Assembly (NCBI GenBank): GCA_005239465.1
Contig: SPAW01000005.1
Span: 1 to 64,000 of the forward strand
Source: Nitrospira sp.
Lineage (GTDB): Bacteria > Nitrospirota > Nitrospiria > Nitrospirales > Nitrospiraceae
Length of the DNA: 64,000 nt
Direction of reading: 5' to 3'
Below, piece by piece: positions 63,544 to 64,000 of this stretch. Position 1 is the stretch's first letter, and each line of letters opens with the position of its first letter. The notes below the pieces were generated by a model, which ran no database searches, was not told where the DNA came from, and saw only the letters and a program-made list of their open reading frames with translations. A program made the translations under genes and the position numbers.

Positions 63544-64000
63544 TCAGTTGCGCGCTGGCCCACTCTGCGGTTGTGTGGCCCTAGGAGCCGTGACGTGACC
63601 GGCCTGTCGTTCTTTCCACCAGCGCCACATCACGTAGACGGAAGGGATGACGAACAACGTCAGAATCATGGCCGAAAACACCCCGCCGACCATCGGTGCG
63701 GCCAAGCGCTTCATCACATCGGCGCCGGTCCCGGTGGCCCACATGACCGGAATCAGGCCGAAAATATTGGCGAGACCGGCCATGCTCATCGGCCTGATGC
63801 GTTCCACGGCACCCGCGTGCACGGTCTCGATGAGGTCCTCAAGAGTCCGAAGTCGTCCAGCCGCTTGGCGCCGCTTGCAGGCTTCATCGAGATAGGCCAA
63901 CATCACAGCGCTGGTCTCGGCGGCCACTCCTGCCAACGCGATGATGCCGACCCAGACAGCAATGCTCATGTTGTAGCCGAGCCATACCATGTACCACATG
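63544..64000 (-). CDS. cusA: CusA-type heavy-metal RND efflux pump, C-terminal part
   Basis: The last 150 residues of a large inner-membrane RND pump; the 5' part lies beyond the window. Helices include VGIIALAGVAAETSAVMLAYL, RIRPMSMAGLANIFGLIPVMW (the conserved MT-like transmembrane region) and VGGVFSAMILTLFVIPSVYVMWRWW. Such pumps export Cu(I)/Ag(I) with CusB and CusC. It is intact at this end and followed by a methyltransferase. Confidence 0.93.
   Translation of the reverse strand, partial: MWYMVWLGYNMSIAVWVGIIALAGVAAETSAVMLAYLDEACKRRQAAGRLRTLEDLIETVHAGAVERIRPMSMAGLANIFGLIPVMWATGTGADVMKRLAAPMVGGVFSAMILTLFVIPSVYVMWRWWKERQAGHVTAPRATQPQSGPARN

Overview
The window reads as GC-rich, gene-dense bacterial chromosome. 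Its gene content (many small c-type cytochromes, a sulfite-oxidase module, a V/A-type ATPase, phosphoketolase with acetate kinase, copper handling) and its palindromic intergenic repeats fit a Nitrospira-like member of the Nitrospirota. That placement is inference: there is no rRNA or other phylogenetic marker here. I found no tRNA, rRNA, CRISPR array or intact transposase.

Region 1 (1-12.6 kb, + strand) is the least ordinary part. A very large multicopper oxidase (about 1650 aa) is followed by an exported cupredoxin-like protein, two SUMF1-fold proteins that lack the formylglycine-generating cysteines, an exported protein with a HH motif, a 2OG-Fe(II) oxygenase, a cysteine-rich protein, a Rieske oxygenase and a CopD-like membrane protein. 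Together they look like an undescribed metal-oxidising or oxygenase system.

Region 2 (12.8-33 kb, + strand) holds an outer-membrane protein, an extra FtsH, a complete Mla-type lipid ABC transporter (permease, ATPase, MCE protein, lipoprotein) and a cytochrome. A VIT-family gene follows, interrupted by one in-frame TGA. Next comes a carbon-storage module: glucan phosphorylase, RpiB, phosphoketolase and acetate kinase could turn glycogen into acetyl-phosphate, acetate and ATP. A sulfur/redox module ends the region: DsrE-like protein, two OsmC proteins, cytochromes, a TsdA-like diheme lipoprotein, a sulfite-oxidase-type molybdoenzyme and a diheme cytochrome partner.

Region 3 (33.4-42.2 kb, + strand) is a nine-gene V/A-type ATPase operon in the order H-I-K-E-C-F-A-B-D. 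The single-hairpin K subunit carries a Gln...Glu-Thr arrangement resembling Na+-binding rings. Most of its spacers contain different imperfect palindromes, some of which run into the genes and supply stop codons and protein termini.

Region 4 (42.4-45.8 kb, + strand) has a frameshifted CBS-domain gene and its intact paralogue on either side of a cytochrome gene, then a Cu/Zn superoxide dismutase and a cupin.

Region 5 (46-64 kb, mainly - strand) is a carbohydrate and copper island with heavy gene decay. Intact genes encode a GH57 enzyme, a methyltransferase, a DUF2933 protein, a YHS-glucan phosphorylase fusion, PepSY and Met-rich proteins, a P-type ATPase, a cysteine-tailed ECF sigma factor, CopB, CopA, two methyltransferases and a CusA-type RND pump running off the window end. 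Between them lie a truncated second YHS-phosphorylase, two orphan RND C-terminal tails, remnants of a stress protein and an exchanger, and frameshifted small genes.
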